Source of the DNA: Lachnospiraceae bacterium
GTDB lineage: Bacteria > Bacillota > Clostridia > Lachnospirales > Lachnospiraceae
Direction: 5' to 3'
NCBI GenBank assembly: GCA_017539565.1
Contig: JAFYCS010000065.1
Coordinates: forward strand, 1 to 64,000
DNA: 64,000 nucleotides
Below the pieces are notes generated by a model that was given only the letters and a program-made list of their open reading frames with translations, ran no database searches and was not told the DNA's origin. Shown here piece by piece: positions 44,211 to 53,279 of the stretch. Made by a program: the position numbers and the translations under genes. Each line of letters opens with the position of its first letter. The stretch's first letter is position 1.

Positions 44211-45361
44211 TTCTTAAACAGCTCCTCTAATTCATCCTCGTTAAGCTTTGAACCTATAACACAGAACTTACCTGTAGGCTGGGGTGAACCCTCGCGCACA
44301 TTTGACTCACCGGGTACATAATCGAAATATATCCAGCTGCCGTCCGCAGCAGGTACCATACCCTTTGCACGCAGTACCATGCCGTAGGTAAGTGCATCAC
44401 CGAGCTTGGATAAAAAGCCTTCGATCTCATCCTTTGTATATTTTGATGCGGTCTCCATGCCCCAGCTTCCGAATACTTCGTCTGCATGGTGGTGATGGTG
44501 ATGATGATGCTCGTGCTCGTGATCATGATCATGGTCGTGATCGTGATGATGGTGCTCATGATCATCGTCGTCATCATCGTCATGATGGTGATGATGGCAA
44601 CATTCATGATCGTCGTCATCATCGTCATGATGGTGATGATGGCAGCATTCATGATCGTCATCATCGTCGTGATGGTGATGATGGTGGCACTCACAGTCGG
44701 GATCGTCACACTCTTCCTCATCGTGATGATGCTCCATCACTTCTTTAAGGAGCTCATCCAGAAGGTCCACACCTTCCATGGTCTCCTTGATGGACTGACC
44801 TGTGATCTGGTCCCAGGGAGTGGTGATTATGGTAGCCTTATCATTATGCTGTTTTAAAAGCTCGAGTGCAGTCTTTAACTTATCGTCACTGATATTGCCG
44901 GTACGGCTCAGAATGATGGTTCCTGCATGCTCCACCTGATTGATGAAGAACTCACCGAAATTCTTGATATAAAGCTTGCACTTGGTGGCATCAACTACAA
45001 CTATAGCAGAATTGAGGACCACGTCATCACCAAGCTCTGCAGTCTGGATGGCACGTACCACGTCAGAAAGCTTACCTACTCCCGAAGGCTCGATAACTAT
45101 ACGGTCGGGTGTGAAGCGCTTCATAACATCCTTAAGTGCGGTACCGAAATCACCTACCAGTGAGCAGCAGATGCAGCCCGAGTTCATCTCGGTTATCTCA
45201 ACGCCGGCTTCCTTAAGAAAGCCTCCGTCTATTCCTATCTCACCAAACTCGTTCTCGATGAGTACAACCTGCTCACCGGCCCACGCTTCCTTTAAAAGTT
45301 TCTGAATAAGGGTAGTCTTTCCGGCTCCCAGAAAACCTGAAATAACTTCTATCTTAGTCAT
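44207..45361 (-). CDS. CobW-type GTPase with long His/Asp metal-binding tract
   Basis: 384-residue COG0523 GTPase, a family that delivers zinc, cobalt or other metals to client proteins. Walker A is GFLGAGKTT (9-17) and the canonical CxCC metal site is CICC (63-66). The guanine-specificity motif reads SRTG where NKxD is expected, which may change nucleotide binding. Residues 211-292 are almost only His, Asp, Glu and a few Cys, built from a 15-residue repeat (HHHHH, Asp run, HECC). The CobW_C domain follows. The tract suggests metal buffering, probably zinc or nickel. An AAGG site lies before the ATG. Confidence 0.88.
   Translation of the reverse strand: MTKIEVISGFLGAGKTTLIQKLLKEAWAGEQVVLIENEFGEIGIDGGFLKEAGVEITEMNSGCICCSLVGDFGTALKDVMKRFTPDRIVIEPSGVGKLSDVVRAIQTAELGDDVVLNSAIVVVDATKCKLYIKNFGEFFINQVEHAGTIILSRTGNISDDKLKTALELLKQHNDKATIITTPWDQITGQSIKETMEGVDLLDELLKEVMEHHHDEEECDDPDCECHHHHHHDDDDDHECCHHHHHDDDDDDHECCHHHHHDDDDDDDHEHHHHDHDHDHDHEHEHHHHHHHHADEVFGSWGMETASKYTKDEIEGFLSKLGDALTYGMVLRAKGMVPAADGSWIYFDYVPGESNVREGSPQPTGKFCVIGSKLNEDELEELFKK
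44581..44670. repeat. tandem 45-base repeat coding the His/Asp tract
   Basis: Two near-identical 45-base units (44581-44625 and 44626-44670) code for HHHHH-Asp-run-HECC. Degenerate flanking copies extend from about 44480 to 44715. The array looks prone to slippage. Confidence 0.8.
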
Positions 45362-45386
45362 TGTATTACAACCTTCTTTCTTTACA

Positions 45387-45407
45387 AAGATCCTTCGCAG
45401 GGATGAC
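45387..45407 (+). repeat. internally deleted copy of the dispersed repeat
   Basis: AAGATCCTTCGC joined to AGGGATGAC: both ends are present but the loop and part of the stem are lost. Lies between the SEC-C and CobW genes. Confidence 0.65.
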
Positions 45408-45409
45408 TT

Positions 45410-45922
<513 letters not shown>

Positions 45923-45946
45923 TTCTTTACTCCTTCTTTCTTTACT

Positions 45947-47320
45947 TTATTTTTTAATAAGGGCTATGGCATCCCGTACACTGTCTACGGGATAAAGCCG
46001 TATTCCCTTTATTTCACCAACACGCTGCGCGCAGATACGCGGCAGTACACATTCGGTATAACCCAGTTTTGCAGCTTCCCTTATACGCTGCTCAGGCTGG
46101 CTCACACCCCTTACTTCGCCGGAGAGGCCTACCTCCCCAAACGCCAGTAACCTGCTGTTAACAGGCACGTTCATAAAACTTGATACCACCGCCATGGCTA
46201 TCGCCAGGTCAAGTGCCGGTTCCGCTATACGCATACCACCGGCTATGTTTACATAGGCATCACACATTCCAAGTTTCAGTCCCAGTCTCTTTTCCAGCAC
46301 TGCCATCAAAAGGTTTATCCTGTTCAGATCCGCACCGGAGGATTGTCTCCTGGGTATTCCGAAGCCCGTCTGGCATACCAGTGCCTGTATCTCAAGCAGT
46401 ATGGGACGCGTGCCCTCTATGGAGCAGGCCGTCACCGTGCCGCTGGCATCTTCCGGTCTTCCGGAAAGCAGGTATTCGGAAGGATTGGATACTTCCTTAA
46501 GCCCGCCCTCACACATTTCAAAAACGCCTATCTCATTTGTGGAACCGAAGCGGTTCTTTACCCCGCGCAGTATCCTGTAGGAAGCGTGTCTGTCACCTTC
46601 AAAGTACAGTACCGTATCCACCATATGCTCCAGTATCCTGGGGCCAGCTACGGTACCTTCCTTAGTCACATGGCCCACGATGAATATCGATATACCCAGA
46701 GATTTGGAAAGCTGCAGCAGCACGGCTGTGGATTCCCTTACCTGGGATACGCTTCCCGGAGTTCCGCTGACCTCGGCATTTACCATGGTCTGTATCGAAT
46801 CGATGACCACTATGTCCGGGCGCTCACTCCTTAATATATCTCCTATGGCAGTCAGGTCAGTCTCGCACAAAAGCTTAAGATCTCCGGTGAACTCACCAAG
46901 GCGGTCCGCACGCATGCGTATCTGCTTTAAGGATTCCTCACCGGAAATATAAATGAGTTTCTGGCCCTTTGCAGCCATTTCCCTGCAGGCCTGCAATAAC
47001 AATGTGGACTTTCCTATTCCGGGATCACCGCCCACCAGTATCATGGAGCCCGGCACTACACCGCCTCCCAGCACGCGGTCCAGCTCTGCTATGCCGCTAC
47101 TCACCCTGTCCTCTTCGCTTAAGCTTATGTCGGAGAGTGAGGTAGGCACAGAAGCCTGTGTCGCGGCCACAGACCGTGATGAGCCCGCTGCCGCCGGCCT
47201 TACTTCCTGTTCAACAAAACTGTTCCAGGCATGGCAGGCAGGGCACTGCCCCATCCACTTGGCGGATTCATTGCCGCATTCTTTGCAGAAAAAGACTGTC
47301 TTTTTCTTTGATGACGCCAT
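45947..47320 (-). CDS. radA: DNA repair protein RadA/Sms
   Basis: RecA-like branch-migration helper in recombinational repair. 457 residues. N-terminal zinc finger with Cys12, 15, 26, 29; Walker A GGDPGIGKST at about 97-106; the RadA signature KNRFGS in VKNRFGSTNEIG; and a C-terminal Lon-like domain. The ATG overlaps the stop of the upstream small gene. Gene order clpC, unknown, radA matches the clpC-radA link in Firmicutes. Confidence 0.96.
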   Translation of the reverse strand: MASSKKKTVFFCKECGNESAKWMGQCPACHAWNSFVEQEVRPAAAGSSRSVAATQASVPTSLSDISLSEEDRVSSGIAELDRVLGGGVVPGSMILVGGDPGIGKSTLLLQACREMAAKGQKLIYISGEESLKQIRMRADRLGEFTGDLKLLCETDLTAIGDILRSERPDIVVIDSIQTMVNAEVSGTPGSVSQVRESTAVLLQLSKSLGISIFIVGHVTKEGTVAGPRILEHMVDTVLYFEGDRHASYRILRGVKNRFGSTNEIGVFEMCEGGLKEVSNPSEYLLSGRPEDASGTVTACSIEGTRPILLEIQALVCQTGFGIPRRQSSGADLNRINLLMAVLEKRLGLKLGMCDAYVNIAGGMRIAEPALDLAIAMAVVSSFMNVPVNSRLLAFGEVGLSGEVRGVSQPEQRIREAAKLGYTECVLPRICAQRVGEIKGIRLYPVDSVRDAIALIKK

Positions 47321-47733
47321 CAGATCTTCTTTATCTCTACCTTAACGGCACCTGCACCTGCCAGCTCAACGCTCATTGCGAGCTTGCCGCCCAGGTTGGT
47401 CTTCATACGGCCTGAATCTGCCCCGCCTACGCTTACATCGTATTCGGAATCCTCCGCAAGACCTACGGTGATCATAGCATCTTCGGGACCTTCTACGGTA
47501 AAGCTTATGCCGTCGGCAGTCTCAACAAAATTCTCTACTGCGGTGCCGGGTACCGACTCATACAAAAAACTTCCGTTCTTCTCAAGCCTGGTTATCTCCT
47601 TGAAGGTCTTGACCTTTAACAGATCCCCTGCATGCTTGAAATCCTCAAGCTTGGACTTATCGCTTAAGCTGTAATCACCGAAGCTTATGCTGCCGTCTTT
47701 TTCCGAACGCAGTAATTCTTTTACTACAGACAT
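47320..47733 (-). CDS. unknown protein between clpC and radA
   Basis: 137 residues, soluble, acidic, mostly beta-rich in the second half (DGISFTVEGPEDAMITVGL). No motif that I recognise. GGAGG precedes the ATG; it is 18 bases from clpC and overlaps radA. The position between two stress genes suggests co-regulation with them, no more. Confidence 0.7.
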   Translation of the reverse strand: MSVVKELLRSEKDGSISFGDYSLSDKSKLEDFKHAGDLLKVKTFKEITRLEKNGSFLYESVPGTAVENFVETADGISFTVEGPEDAMITVGLAEDSEYDVSVGGADSGRMKTNLGGKLAMSVELAGAGAVKVEIKKI

Positions 47734-47751
47734 TTTTTTGTCCTCCGTTAT

Positions 47752-50229
47752 TTATTTTGACTTGTTGTCTTTGTTCTTTCTCACGAATACGGTGCTGCCG
47801 TCTTTCCTTACGGCGTTTATCTCATCTCCCGGATGCACCTTTCCGGCTAAGAGCTCCTCTGCCAGCGGATCCTCAAGCTGTGTCTGTATCGCTCTCTTCA
47901 GGGGTCTTGCTCCCATCTTAAGATCCGTGTGTTCCTCTACAAGATAGTCCTTGAAGCCCTGGCTGATATTAAGCTTGATATCCATCTGGTCCTTGCAGCG
48001 TCTTGACAGTTCTTTTGAAAGTATGCTGATAACACGTTTTAAGTCTGCCTTGCTGAGCGGATGGAAAACCTGTATCTCATCGATACGGTTGATGAACTCA
48101 GGTTTGAATATCTTCCTGACCTCGTCCATCACGCCCTCGCGCATATGCTCGTAATCCTTCTTTTCATCGCTGTGTGCGGTGAAGCCCAGATTCTTGGGCG
48201 ATATGATGCGCTGCGCTCCTGCGTTGCTGGTCATTATCAGTATCGTATTCTTAAACGACACCTTCCTGCCCTGGGCATCTGTAATATGCCCGTCATCCAG
48301 CACCTGGAGGAGTATGTTGAAAACGTCGGGATGGGCCTTTTCTATCTCGTCAAAAAGTATCACCGAATATGGATTGCGTCTCACCTTCTCCGACAGCTGG
48401 CCGCCTTCTTCGTAGCCTACATAGCCCGGTGGCGAACCTATCATCTTTGAGACTGAATGCTGCTCCATGTATTCGGACATATCTACTCTTATAAGAGCGC
48501 TCTCCGATCCGAATACCAGCTCGGCCAATGCCTTTGACAATTCTGTCTTACCCACACCGGTGGGGCCAAGGAACAGGAATGAACCTATGGGACGCCTGGG
48601 ATCCTGTAATCCCACCCTGCCGCGACGTATCGCACGGGATACGGCACTTACTGCCTCTTCCTGTCCCACAACACGCTTATGCAGCTGTTCCTCCAGCTTA
48701 AGCAGGCGCTCGCTTTCCTTCTCCGCCAGCTTCTTAAGGGGTATCTTGGTCCAGAGGCTTACCGCCTCAGCTATATCGTTTTCGTCGACGGTATCCGTCC
48801 TGCCTTTGTTCTTACGCTCTGCATCGGCCATGGCTTTTTCAAGCTTTTTCTTAAGCTGCTTCTGCGCTGCGCGCAGCTCTCCCGCCTGCAGGAATGCCTC
48901 TATTTTTATTGACCGCTCTATCTGGTCTTCCTTTTTCTCTATCTCCTCCTGAAGCTCGCGCACCTTTTCCGGCACCGCCATCCCCCGTATCTTCTTTGCG
49001 GAAGCCGCTTCATCGATAAGGTCTATAGCCTTGTCGGGAAGGAAACGGTCATTTATGTAGCGCTCGGATAAGCGGACTGCCGCCTCCAGAGCTTCGGGCA
49101 GTATCTTTATGCCGTGATGCTCCTCATACCTGGGAGCGACGCCCTTTAATATATCTATTGCTTCCTCTATGCCCGGCTCATCCACGTTAACAGGCTGAAA
49201 ACGGCGTTCAAGTGCCGCATCCTTGGAGAAATATTTACGGTATTCCGAAACCGTGGTGGCACCGATAAGATGTATCTCACCACGCGCCAGCGCAGGCTTT
49301 AATATGTTCGAAGCATCAATGGAGCCTTCAGCTCCGCCCGCACCGATAACGGTATGTATCTCATCCAGGAAGAGGATGACATCCCCGCTCTCGATGACTT
49401 CGTTCATAAGGCGTTTAAGCCTCTCCTCGAATTCGCCCCTGTACCGGCTGCCTGCCACCATGCCCGAAAGGTCCATGGTTATGAGCCGCTTGTTCTTTAC
49501 GGTATCGGGCACCTCACCCGCTGCGATGGCATTGGCTATTCCCTCTACAATGGCGGTCTTACCGACCCCCGGCTCACCCACCAGACAGGGATTGTTCTTG
49601 GTGCGGCGGCTCAGTATCTGTATAACGCGCTGTATCTCCGCTGCCCTGCCTATCACAGGATCCAGCTTGCCCTCCTTTGCAAGGGCCGTCAGATCCTTTC
49701 CGAACTGGGAGAGCATCTCTGTATTTTCCTGACGTCCTCCGCGTCTGTTGCCGGCTTTTAATGCCTTCTTTATAAATGCCGCAGAATCGTTACCCATATA
49801 ACGGACAACGTCTTTGTAGAAGCGGTTTATGTCAAGGCTGCATGCACTCAAAAGCCTTAAGGCAACACAGTCCTGAACAGCAAAAACAGCCAGCAGGAGA
49901 TGCTCCGTCCCGGCTTCTTCCGATCCTGTTTCTTTTGCTATCTGGGGTGCCCTGCGCAGCACTTCAAGTGCTTTTGCGGAATAGTCATGGCGTTCCTTAA
50001 GAAGGGTAGTGCTGCCTCCCGCAGGTGTTATTATCTCACGCATCAGTTCCATGATGCGGCTTTCATATATCCTGCTCTCCTTGAGTATAGCCGCTCCCAC
50101 TCCGGTGCCTTCGCGTATTATGCCCACAAGGATATGCTCCGTACCGATATAGGCAGAGCGCATCTCCTTAGAGACCTGATCCGCAAGATCCAGCGCACTT
50201 TTCGCTTTTGCGGTAAATCCCTCAGGCAT
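47752..50229 (-). CDS. clpC: ClpC-type AAA+ ATPase
   Basis: Unfoldase that feeds proteins to ClpP. About 825 residues: two N-terminal Clp repeats (1-145), first AAA module with GEPGVGKTAI, a middle coiled region with EAFLQAGELRAAQKQLKKKLEK (UVR-like), and a second module with GPTGVGKTEL. The start at 50229 (MPEGFTAKA) is preferred: AAGGTG upstream, and it fits the family N-terminus better than the one at 50250. It overlaps the GntR gene end. mcsA and mcsB, the usual ClpC adaptors, are absent. Confidence 0.94.
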   Translation of the reverse strand: MPEGFTAKAKSALDLADQVSKEMRSAYIGTEHILVGIIREGTGVGAAILKESRIYESRIMELMREIITPAGGSTTLLKERHDYSAKALEVLRRAPQIAKETGSEEAGTEHLLLAVFAVQDCVALRLLSACSLDINRFYKDVVRYMGNDSAAFIKKALKAGNRRGGRQENTEMLSQFGKDLTALAKEGKLDPVIGRAAEIQRVIQILSRRTKNNPCLVGEPGVGKTAIVEGIANAIAAGEVPDTVKNKRLITMDLSGMVAGSRYRGEFEERLKRLMNEVIESGDVILFLDEIHTVIGAGGAEGSIDASNILKPALARGEIHLIGATTVSEYRKYFSKDAALERRFQPVNVDEPGIEEAIDILKGVAPRYEEHHGIKILPEALEAAVRLSERYINDRFLPDKAIDLIDEAASAKKIRGMAVPEKVRELQEEIEKKEDQIERSIKIEAFLQAGELRAAQKQLKKKLEKAMADAERKNKGRTDTVDENDIAEAVSLWTKIPLKKLAEKESERLLKLEEQLHKRVVGQEEAVSAVSRAIRRGRVGLQDPRRPIGSFLFLGPTGVGKTELSKALAELVFGSESALIRVDMSEYMEQHSVSKMIGSPPGYVGYEEGGQLSEKVRRNPYSVILFDEIEKAHPDVFNILLQVLDDGHITDAQGRKVSFKNTILIMTSNAGAQRIISPKNLGFTAHSDEKKDYEHMREGVMDEVRKIFKPEFINRIDEIQVFHPLSKADLKRVISILSKELSRRCKDQMDIKLNISQGFKDYLVEEHTDLKMGARPLKRAIQTQLEDPLAEELLAGKVHPGDEINAVRKDGSTVFVRKNKDNKSK

Positions 50230-50611
50230 GTTCCAGTTCACCTTTTTCATAATGCTCGTCTATCATTCTGTGAAGTGCTTCGGCAGAGATCCCTTTGCAG
50301 CGTGCCCTTGCAACCAGAAGCCCAAGGTCATCGCTTATCTCCTTATCATCACTGCCCTGTCTGTACTCCACTTCAACCCTTGCGCCGCTGCGGCGGTCTA
50401 TCTTAAGATAGCCTTCCTGGCGCAGCAGGGAATATGCCTTATTGACCGTATGCATATTTATACCGATCTCACCAGCCAGCTGCCTTACCGAAGGAAGTGA
50501 ATCTCCCTTCTTCAGACTGCCGCATGCGATCTGGGTGATGATCTGATTCTTTACCTGCATGTAAAGTGCTTCTTCACTGTCAAAATCTATCGTGATCTTA
50601 AAACCTTCCAA
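50222..50611 (-). CDS. GntR family regulator (YtrA-like)
   Basis: 129 residues with an N-terminal winged helix-turn-helix (about 15-75; SLPSVRQLAGEIGINMHTVNKAYSLL) and a short C-terminal helix region. This small form is the YtrA subgroup, whose members often repress their own operon. It starts with TTG, with AAGGAG nine bases upstream. It takes the place that ctsR-mcsA-mcsB holds before clpC in many Firmicutes, and a perfect palindrome covers its -10 box, so it probably controls clpC and itself. Confidence 0.88.
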   Translation of the reverse strand: MEGFKITIDFDSEEALYMQVKNQIITQIACGSLKKGDSLPSVRQLAGEIGINMHTVNKAYSLLRQEGYLKIDRRSGARVEVEYRQGSDDKEISDDLGLLVARARCKGISAEALHRMIDEHYEKGELEHA

Positions 50612-50637
50612 TGTCTTACACTCCTTAAAATGGGCTC

Positions 50638-50675
50638 AAAAAAACCCGGTGTTATAACCAAAGTATAACACCGGG
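50638..50675 (-). terminator. palindrome: terminator of the SH3 gene and likely GntR operator
   Basis: Arms CCCGGTGTTATA (50664-50675 read on the minus strand) and TATAACACCGGG (50645-50656), seven-base loop, then seven T on the minus strand (50638-50644). It is a good terminator for the SH3-protein gene, and the same palindrome covers the -10 box of the gntR promoter, a likely repressor site. Confidence 0.8.
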
Positions 50676-50690
50676 AGAGTTTTCTGTCAA
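50662..50690 (-). promoter_or_regulatory. gntR-clpC promoter
   Basis: Minus strand: consensus -35 TTGACA (50685-50690), 17-base spacer, -10 TATACT (50662-50667) inside the left arm and loop of the palindrome. Transcripts starting here would begin after the left arm, so the hairpin would not form in them. Confidence 0.85.
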
Positions 50691-50699
50691 GGTGATTTT

Positions 50700-51920
50700 T
50701 TACTCATCATCATCGTCATCAACAGGTCTGCTCTGACGCGCCTGGGGCCTTGCAGCACCACCCTGCTGGGGTGCGCGGCGTACCGGTGCTCCCGGCTGGC
50801 TCTGACGGCGTACGGGCTGCTGGCCCGGTGCTCCTGCGGGTCTTGCTCCTGCGGGACGCTGGCCCGGTGCTCCTGCAGGTCTTGCTCCTGCGGGACGCTG
50901 ACCCTGAGCTGCTCCTGCAGGTCTTGCCCCTGCGGGTCTCTGGCCCGGCTGTCTCTGTACATTACCTGCTCCTGCAGGTCTCTGGCCCTGGGCTGCGCCC
51001 TGGGGTCTTGACTGTACGGGATGTCCGTTTGCGAGTGCTGCGGGACGGCCGCTGACCTGTCTGCGGGGACGATAGTCCTCATCATCATCGTCATCATCGT
51101 CGCCATCAGCATAATCCTTGCCTGCGAACAGCTTGTATGCCATGAATGCACATGCAAGTGCAAGTACTACTACCAGTATTATAAGTGCTATAACAACTCC
51201 CTTGCTGACTCCGCCTGCTGCCTTGGGTTCTGCAGCAGTACCGCCGTTGTCGATAAGGAAATCGGTGTAACGCACCCATCTGCCTTCTGCCTGGTCATAA
51301 AGGAACCAGCCTACGTTTCCTGAAGGTGAATTTGCATAGAAGATATAGAAAGTATCATCCTTCTCCCATGCCTGAACTTCACGGTCACCTACCCTGATCC
51401 TGGTCTCGTCGAAACCTGCGGGTAAAGCAGGGGTCTGAACTGAACCATCCTCACCTACGGGAGGATCCATGGCAAGTATGCTTCCCATGGTAGCATTGCT
51501 CTCCGGTGTCATATCACCGCCGCCATCTGCAGGTGCTGCTTCTTCACCGCCGCTTTCGCTTTCACCATCGTCTGTATCAGCAGGTGCTGCTTCAGTTACA
51601 TCAACCATATCCTCACGGATGTATCCGTGAATATTGGTCCCGCCTGCGGAACCGCTTATCTCATACCAGGTATATCCGTCACTTCCGGTTACGGAACCCA
51701 GAACCGTAAATGTATCTCCTCCGCTTACATGTGCAACGCTTCCGCCGTCAACTGCGGTAGCACGTACATTAACGTTCTGCTTGCCTGCCTTTACTGTAGC
51801 AGTACCCTGTCCTTCCTCGTCAGTTGCGTGAACCATAAGCTGCATACAGAAAAACAGAACTGCAACCATGATGAACGCAAGACCATACCTGCTCAAATAA
51901 CTAGTCTTCCTCTTCTCCAT
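50700..51920 (-). CDS. SH3-domain membrane protein with Pro/Ala/Arg repeat tail
   Basis: 406 residues. Signal peptide (1-32), bacterial SH3 domain (about 38-110, NVNVRATAVDGG), an acidic linker, a second outer domain (about 165-225), one membrane helix (241-263), an Asp run (273-281), and a cytoplasmic tail of GQRPAGARPAGAP-type repeats ending in DDDDDE. SH3 domains bind cell-wall peptides, so it may link wall and cytoplasm. The basic repeat tail could bind acidic partners. AAAGGG precedes the ATG. It is flanked by a promoter and a terminator as a one-gene unit. Confidence 0.8.
   Translation of the reverse strand: MEKRKTSYLSRYGLAFIMVAVLFFCMQLMVHATDEEGQGTATVKAGKQNVNVRATAVDGGSVAHVSGGDTFTVLGSVTGSDGYTWYEISGSAGGTNIHGYIREDMVDVTEAAPADTDDGESESGGEEAAPADGGGDMTPESNATMGSILAMDPPVGEDGSVQTPALPAGFDETRIRVGDREVQAWEKDDTFYIFYANSPSGNVGWFLYDQAEGRWVRYTDFLIDNGGTAAEPKAAGGVSKGVVIALIILVVVLALACAFMAYKLFAGKDYADGDDDDDDDEDYRPRRQVSGRPAALANGHPVQSRPQGAAQGQRPAGAGNVQRQPGQRPAGARPAGAAQGQRPAGARPAGAPGQRPAGARPAGAPGQQPVRRQSQPGAPVRRAPQQGGAARPQARQSRPVDDDDDE
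50821..50940. repeat. 39-42-base tandem repeat coding the tail
   Basis: Three units (50821-50859, 50860-50898, 50899-50940) with few differences. They code for the GQRPAGARPAGAP-type repeat and are likely to vary in number between strains. Confidence 0.8.
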
Positions 51921-51968
51921 CTTTCCATCCCTTTCCTAAATATTGGCTCATCCGCCCTTCAGCAGATT

Positions 51969-51997
51969 ATTATATAATATCGTTATGTAAACATCAA
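51969..51997 (-). promoter_or_regulatory. promoter for the SH3 protein gene
   Basis: Minus strand: -35 TTGATG (51992-51997), 17-base spacer, consensus -10 TATAAT (51969-51974). Confidence 0.75.
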
Positions 51998-52004
51998 GCA
52001 CTTT

Positions 52005-53279
52005 TTATACATCATCTATGGCTTTGCCGATATCATGACGCAAGTACTTGTTGTCAAAATCAACCCATCCGGTTGCCTCATATGCTTTCTTGCGTGCCTC
52101 TTTAAGGTCACTTCCGAGGGCGGTGATACCAAGCACTCTTCCTCCGTTGGTAAGCACTTTGCCGTCTTCTGAGAATTTTGTGCCGGCATGGAAGCAGAAA
52201 TAGTCATCCTTTCCGTCAAAACTCTCGAGGCCTCTTATCTCCTTACCCTTCTCATAGCTTAAAGGATATCCGTCGGAAGCCAGCACTACACATACAGCGG
52301 CATCCTTCTTGAATACAAGCTCGATCTTGTCGAGGGTACCGTCCACGCAGGCTTCCATGACCTCAAGCAGGTCATTCTCCATGCGGGGCAGTACAACCTG
52401 GGTCTCGGGATCGCCGAAACGCGCGTTGTACTCAAGCACCTTGGGACCTTCGGGTGTAAGCATAAGCCCGAAGAAGATAACTCCCTTAAAGGTACGTCCT
52501 TCCTTAGCCATGGCATCCACTGTGGGCTGATAGATGTTCTTTACACAGAAATCGTGTACTTCATCGGTATAGAAAGGGGTAGGTGAAAAAGTTCCCATTC
52601 CGCCGGTGTTCAAACCTTCATCATTATCCTTTGCCCTCTTGTGATCCTGTGCACTTGCCATTACCCTTATAGTCTTTCCGTCGGTAAAGGTAAGCACGGA
52701 TACTTCACGTCCGGTCATGAAGCGCTCGACTACCATACGGTTTCCTGCGCTGCCGAACTTCTTATCTTCCATTATCTCCTTTACACCCGCAACAGCTTCT
52801 TCGGCAGTGTTGCAGATGAGCACGCCCTTGCCCAGAGCCAGGCCGTCAGCCTTCAGTACGATGGGATATGTGGCTCCCTTCAGATATTCAAGGGCTTTGG
52901 CTGCATCGTCGAAATTCTCGTACTCTGCAGTGGGTATGCCGTATTTCTTCATGAGATCCTTTGAGAAGGCCTTGCTGCCTTCAAGTATGGCTGCGTTGGC
53001 ACGGGGTCCGAACGCCTTGATGCCGGCTCCTTCGAACACATCCACCAGTCCGCCTGCCAGAGGATCATCCGGTGCGACGATGACAAAGTCGATCTTCTCT
53101 TTTACTGCAAAATCCTTAAGCTTGTCAAACTCCATCACTCCAATGGGTACGCACTCTGCAAGAGCTGCTATACCCGCATTTCCCGGAGCACAGAATAACT
53201 TATCGCACTTTTTACTCTTTGCCACGGATGCAGCTATGGCATGTTCCCTGCCGCCTCCGCCTACTATAAGTACTCTCAT
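52005..53279 (-). CDS. purD: phosphoribosylamine-glycine ligase
   Basis: ATP-grasp enzyme of purine synthesis joining phosphoribosylamine and glycine. 424 residues from the ATG at 53279; GGAGGGG precedes it and it overlaps the purN stop (ATGA). MRVLIVGGGGREHAI at the N-terminus, the HKRAKDNDEGLNTGGMGTFSP loop and the EYNARFGDPE metal site are all typical of PurD. Last gene of purM-purN-purD. Confidence 0.97.
   Translation of the reverse strand: MRVLIVGGGGREHAIAASVAKSKKCDKLFCAPGNAGIAALAECVPIGVMEFDKLKDFAVKEKIDFVIVAPDDPLAGGLVDVFEGAGIKAFGPRANAAILEGSKAFSKDLMKKYGIPTAEYENFDDAAKALEYLKGATYPIVLKADGLALGKGVLICNTAEEAVAGVKEIMEDKKFGSAGNRMVVERFMTGREVSVLTFTDGKTIRVMASAQDHKRAKDNDEGLNTGGMGTFSPTPFYTDEVHDFCVKNIYQPTVDAMAKEGRTFKGVIFFGLMLTPEGPKVLEYNARFGDPETQVVLPRMENDLLEVMEACVDGTLDKIELVFKKDAAVCVVLASDGYPLSYEKGKEIRGLESFDGKDDYFCFHAGTKFSEDGKVLTNGGRVLGITALGSDLKEARKKAYEATGWVDFDNKYLRHDIGKAIDDV

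Noticed and set aside
43272-44321. 349-codon open frame on the plus strand opposite the smaller CobW gene
   Set aside because: It mirrors a well-supported minus-strand GTPase, has no family motif and no ribosome site; it is a shadow frame.
44254-44857. Repetitive frames (Thr/Ile/Met- or Val/Met-rich) around the His tract
   Set aside because: They come from reading the GAT/CAT-type repeat in other frames; the His/Asp reading continues a CobW protein with domains on both sides.
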